Below, in pieces: positions 6,221-7,342 of a DNA stretch of 7,342 nucleotides. The notes beneath the pieces were generated by a model. That model saw nothing but the letters and a program-made list of their open reading frames with translations. It made no database searches and was not told where the DNA came from. The stretch covers positions 1 to 7,342 of the forward strand of contig CALGUT010000447.1 in assembly GCA_937920335.1 (NCBI GenBank), in the 5' to 3' direction. The stretch is from an uncultured Opitutales bacterium. Lineage in GTDB: Bacteria; Verrucomicrobiota; Verrucomicrobiia; Opitutales; UBA2995. The translations under genes were made by a program, and so were the position numbers. Within the stretch, counting starts at the first letter, position 1. Each line of letters begins with the position of its first letter.

Positions 6221-6241
6221 TCATTCACCCATGGGGTTTCT
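6221..6241 (-). other. Remnant of a second RAYT C-terminus beside REP copy 2
   Basis: On the - strand this reads AGA AAC CCC ATG GGT GAA TGA, that is Arg-Asn-Pro-Met-Gly-Glu-stop. The RAYT tail at 5645-5628 reads GAG AAT CCG ATG GGA TAA, Glu-Asn-Pro-Met-Gly-stop, at exactly the same distance from its REP pair. Within the NPMG codons only third positions differ. It starts directly after the PSD1 stop codon. I read it as the tail of a lost or partial RAYT copy, though four codons are thin evidence. Confidence 0.5.
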
Positions 6242-7342
6242 TCATCGTATATACAAAAACTCATTTAGGCTGAAAAGCGATTGGCAGTAATCGACCCAGG
6301 CTAAATTCCCATCGTCACCATTTTCCAAATACAATCCCATCTGTTGACTGACAAACTGAACGCCCAACTCTAATTCGTTATCCATCGGAAATCGAGCGAG
6401 AGCCATCTGATACAACTGGCTGATTCGTTCACGAGGTTCCACGATACCCGATACCCGTTCAGCCAACCCTTCGGCATACCTCCGCGTTTGAGGACTGTTT
6501 AAAAACTGTAGCGCTTGAGGAGCGATCGTCGTGTGTGAACGTTGACCGATGCTGACCAGATGCTCCGGCCAATCAAACAAGGTCATCTCAGGTATAAGCG
6601 CCGCGCGCTTTATGAAGAAATATACGCTACGCCGACTCATGCCTGGATCTCGAGAGCCTGGACCGAACAGCGTGGGGTCCAACAAACCGGATACTGAAAG
6701 CATAGAATCGCGGACAATCTCAGCTTCTATACGACGGGACGGGAAGCGCCAGAGCAGTCGACTGCCAGGATCCACATTCATTTCAGACGCATCATGCAAC
6801 GATTGCTGGCGATACACTGCACTCGTCATGATCTGCTGCTGAAGTCGTTTCACATCCCAGCCGTGTTCGACAAAGTCATAAGCGAGCCATTCGAGCAACT
6901 CGGGATGCGACGGCGTATCTCCGAACGTGCCAAAGTCGCTCGTCGTCGCAACCAGTCCGCGACCAAAGTGGTAATGCCATATCCTATTTACAAATACACG
7001 CGCCAACAGACTTCCCACCCCCTGAGTGTTATCTACTAGCCTTTCGGAAAGGGCAACACGCGGTGACAGCTTCGACAAACCAGCCGGACTTTCTTCTCGA
7101 CTCCATACCTGTGGGAACCCGGGCTCAGCCACCGGACCTTTTTGATCCACATCGCCCCGCTTGAGGTGATGAGTCGTTTCGTAAAATGATGGAAACCCTT
7201 TTTTCGCGCTTCGGTGCCAAATCGGCGGTCCGTCGTCGGAGCTCGCCAGGATGCGAACTCCCTTCGTCTTTGATGGCTTAACCTGCTGCTCTGCAACTAG
7301 GTCCCTTAAGCGAACCCATTCTGGATCTGTGCGGGCAAACCA
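6242..7342 (-). CDS. DUF1549/DUF1553 (PSD1-type) protein, C-terminal part, 5' end outside window
   Basis: The frame is open from the window edge (7342) to TGA (6244-6242), 366 residues. The GTG at 7150 is only an internal codon, since the reading frame upstream is family sequence too (ILASSDDGPP, LKRGDVDQKG at 60-69). This is the C-terminal DUF1553 half of a PSD1-type protein, secreted partners of DUF1501 proteins whose role is unestablished; the longer forms carry cytochrome-c-like PSC and DUF1549 domains upstream, not visible here. Visible-residue motifs are LLARVFVNRIWHYHFGRGLV (113-132), TSDFGTFGDTPSHPELLEWLA (134-154), GWDVKRLQQQIMTSAVYRQQS (161-181), RRIEAEIVRDSML (203-215), RRSVYFFIKR (237-246), FDWPEH (256-261), APQALQFLNS (274-283) and the standard end SLNEFLYIR. 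Same strand as the DUF1501 gene and probably once its direct operon neighbour. Confidence 0.88.
   Translation of the reverse strand, partial: WFARTDPEWVRLRDLVAEQQVKPSKTKGVRILASSDDGPPIWHRSAKKGFPSFYETTHHLKRGDVDQKGPVAEPGFPQVWSREESPAGLSKLSPRVALSERLVDNTQGVGSLLARVFVNRIWHYHFGRGLVATTSDFGTFGDTPSHPELLEWLAYDFVEHGWDVKRLQQQIMTSAVYRQQSLHDASEMNVDPGSRLLWRFPSRRIEAEIVRDSMLSVSGLLDPTLFGPGSRDPGMSRRSVYFFIKRAALIPEMTLFDWPEHLVSIGQRSHTTIAPQALQFLNSPQTRRYAEGLAERVSGIVEPRERISQLYQMALARFPMDNELELGVQFVSQQMGLYLENGDDGNLAWVDYCQSLFSLNEFLYIR

Larger units (their letters stand above)
5557..6238 (-). mobile_element. REP/RAYT unit inserted between PSD1 and DUF1501 genes
   Basis: Composite unit: REP pair (5557-5624), RAYT gene on - (6137-5628), REP pair (6153-6220), and a short RAYT-tail-like flank to 6238. 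The two ends form an 86-bp direct repeat (5557-5642 and 6153-6238) aligning without gaps, 75 identities by hand count. RAYTs are HUH/Y1 relatives that are domesticated or replicate REPs in trans rather than moving as IS elements. Here the unit fills nearly the whole gap between two genes commonly adjacent in these bacteria. The outer limits are set by repeat similarity; no target-site duplication was recognised. Confidence 0.7.

Noticed and set aside
7150..7150. GTG at 7150 as the start of the PSD1-type gene
   Set aside because: The frame is open to the window edge and the residues upstream (LKRGD and before) are family sequence, so the gene is a partial one entering from the right.

Overview
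The window suggests a bacterium of the Planctomycetota/Verrucomicrobiota group, more likely an Opitutae-like verrucomicrobium. The main reason is a secreted DUF1501 protein paired with a DUF1549/DUF1553 (PSD1-type) protein, with ThuA-domain and secreted esterase genes beside them. These families are strongly expanded in that group. The organism call is inference from gene content; there is no rRNA or other marker here.

Left part (1-3486): a secreted PhoX-like (DUF839) protein on + (137-1669) ends in a clean intrinsic terminator. It faces a secreted alpha/beta-hydrolase on - (1750-2658). That gene is divergent from a secreted ThuA-domain protein on + (2746-3486). All three open with a signal peptide, and the two ORFs that could start further upstream were trimmed to that point.

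Middle (3487-3988): there is no intact gene. On the - strand is a decayed MoaD/ThiS-like sulfur-carrier gene that still ends in Gly-Gly but carries an in-frame TAG. A short array of degenerate TNATCN hexamers and a 10-bp inverted repeat lie between it and thuA.

Right part (3989-7342, all on -): a PSD1-type gene enters from the window edge and ends at 6242, and a full DUF1501 gene runs 5482-3989. These families are commonly adjacent. Here about 760 bp separate them, filled by a REP/RAYT unit: a REP-associated tyrosine transposase gene (6137-5628) with one in-frame TGA, tightly flanked by two near-identical paired-REP (BIME-like) repeats. Next to it is a second, longer hexamer array.

The most interesting content is this REP/RAYT unit. 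The two flanking repeats align without gaps over 86 bp (75 identical by hand count). The upstream copy carries, outside its REP pair, four codons for Asn-Pro-Met-Gly that match the C-terminus of the RAYT with mostly third-position differences, as if it were the tail of a second, lost RAYT copy. No CRISPR array, rRNA, tRNA or prophage was seen.
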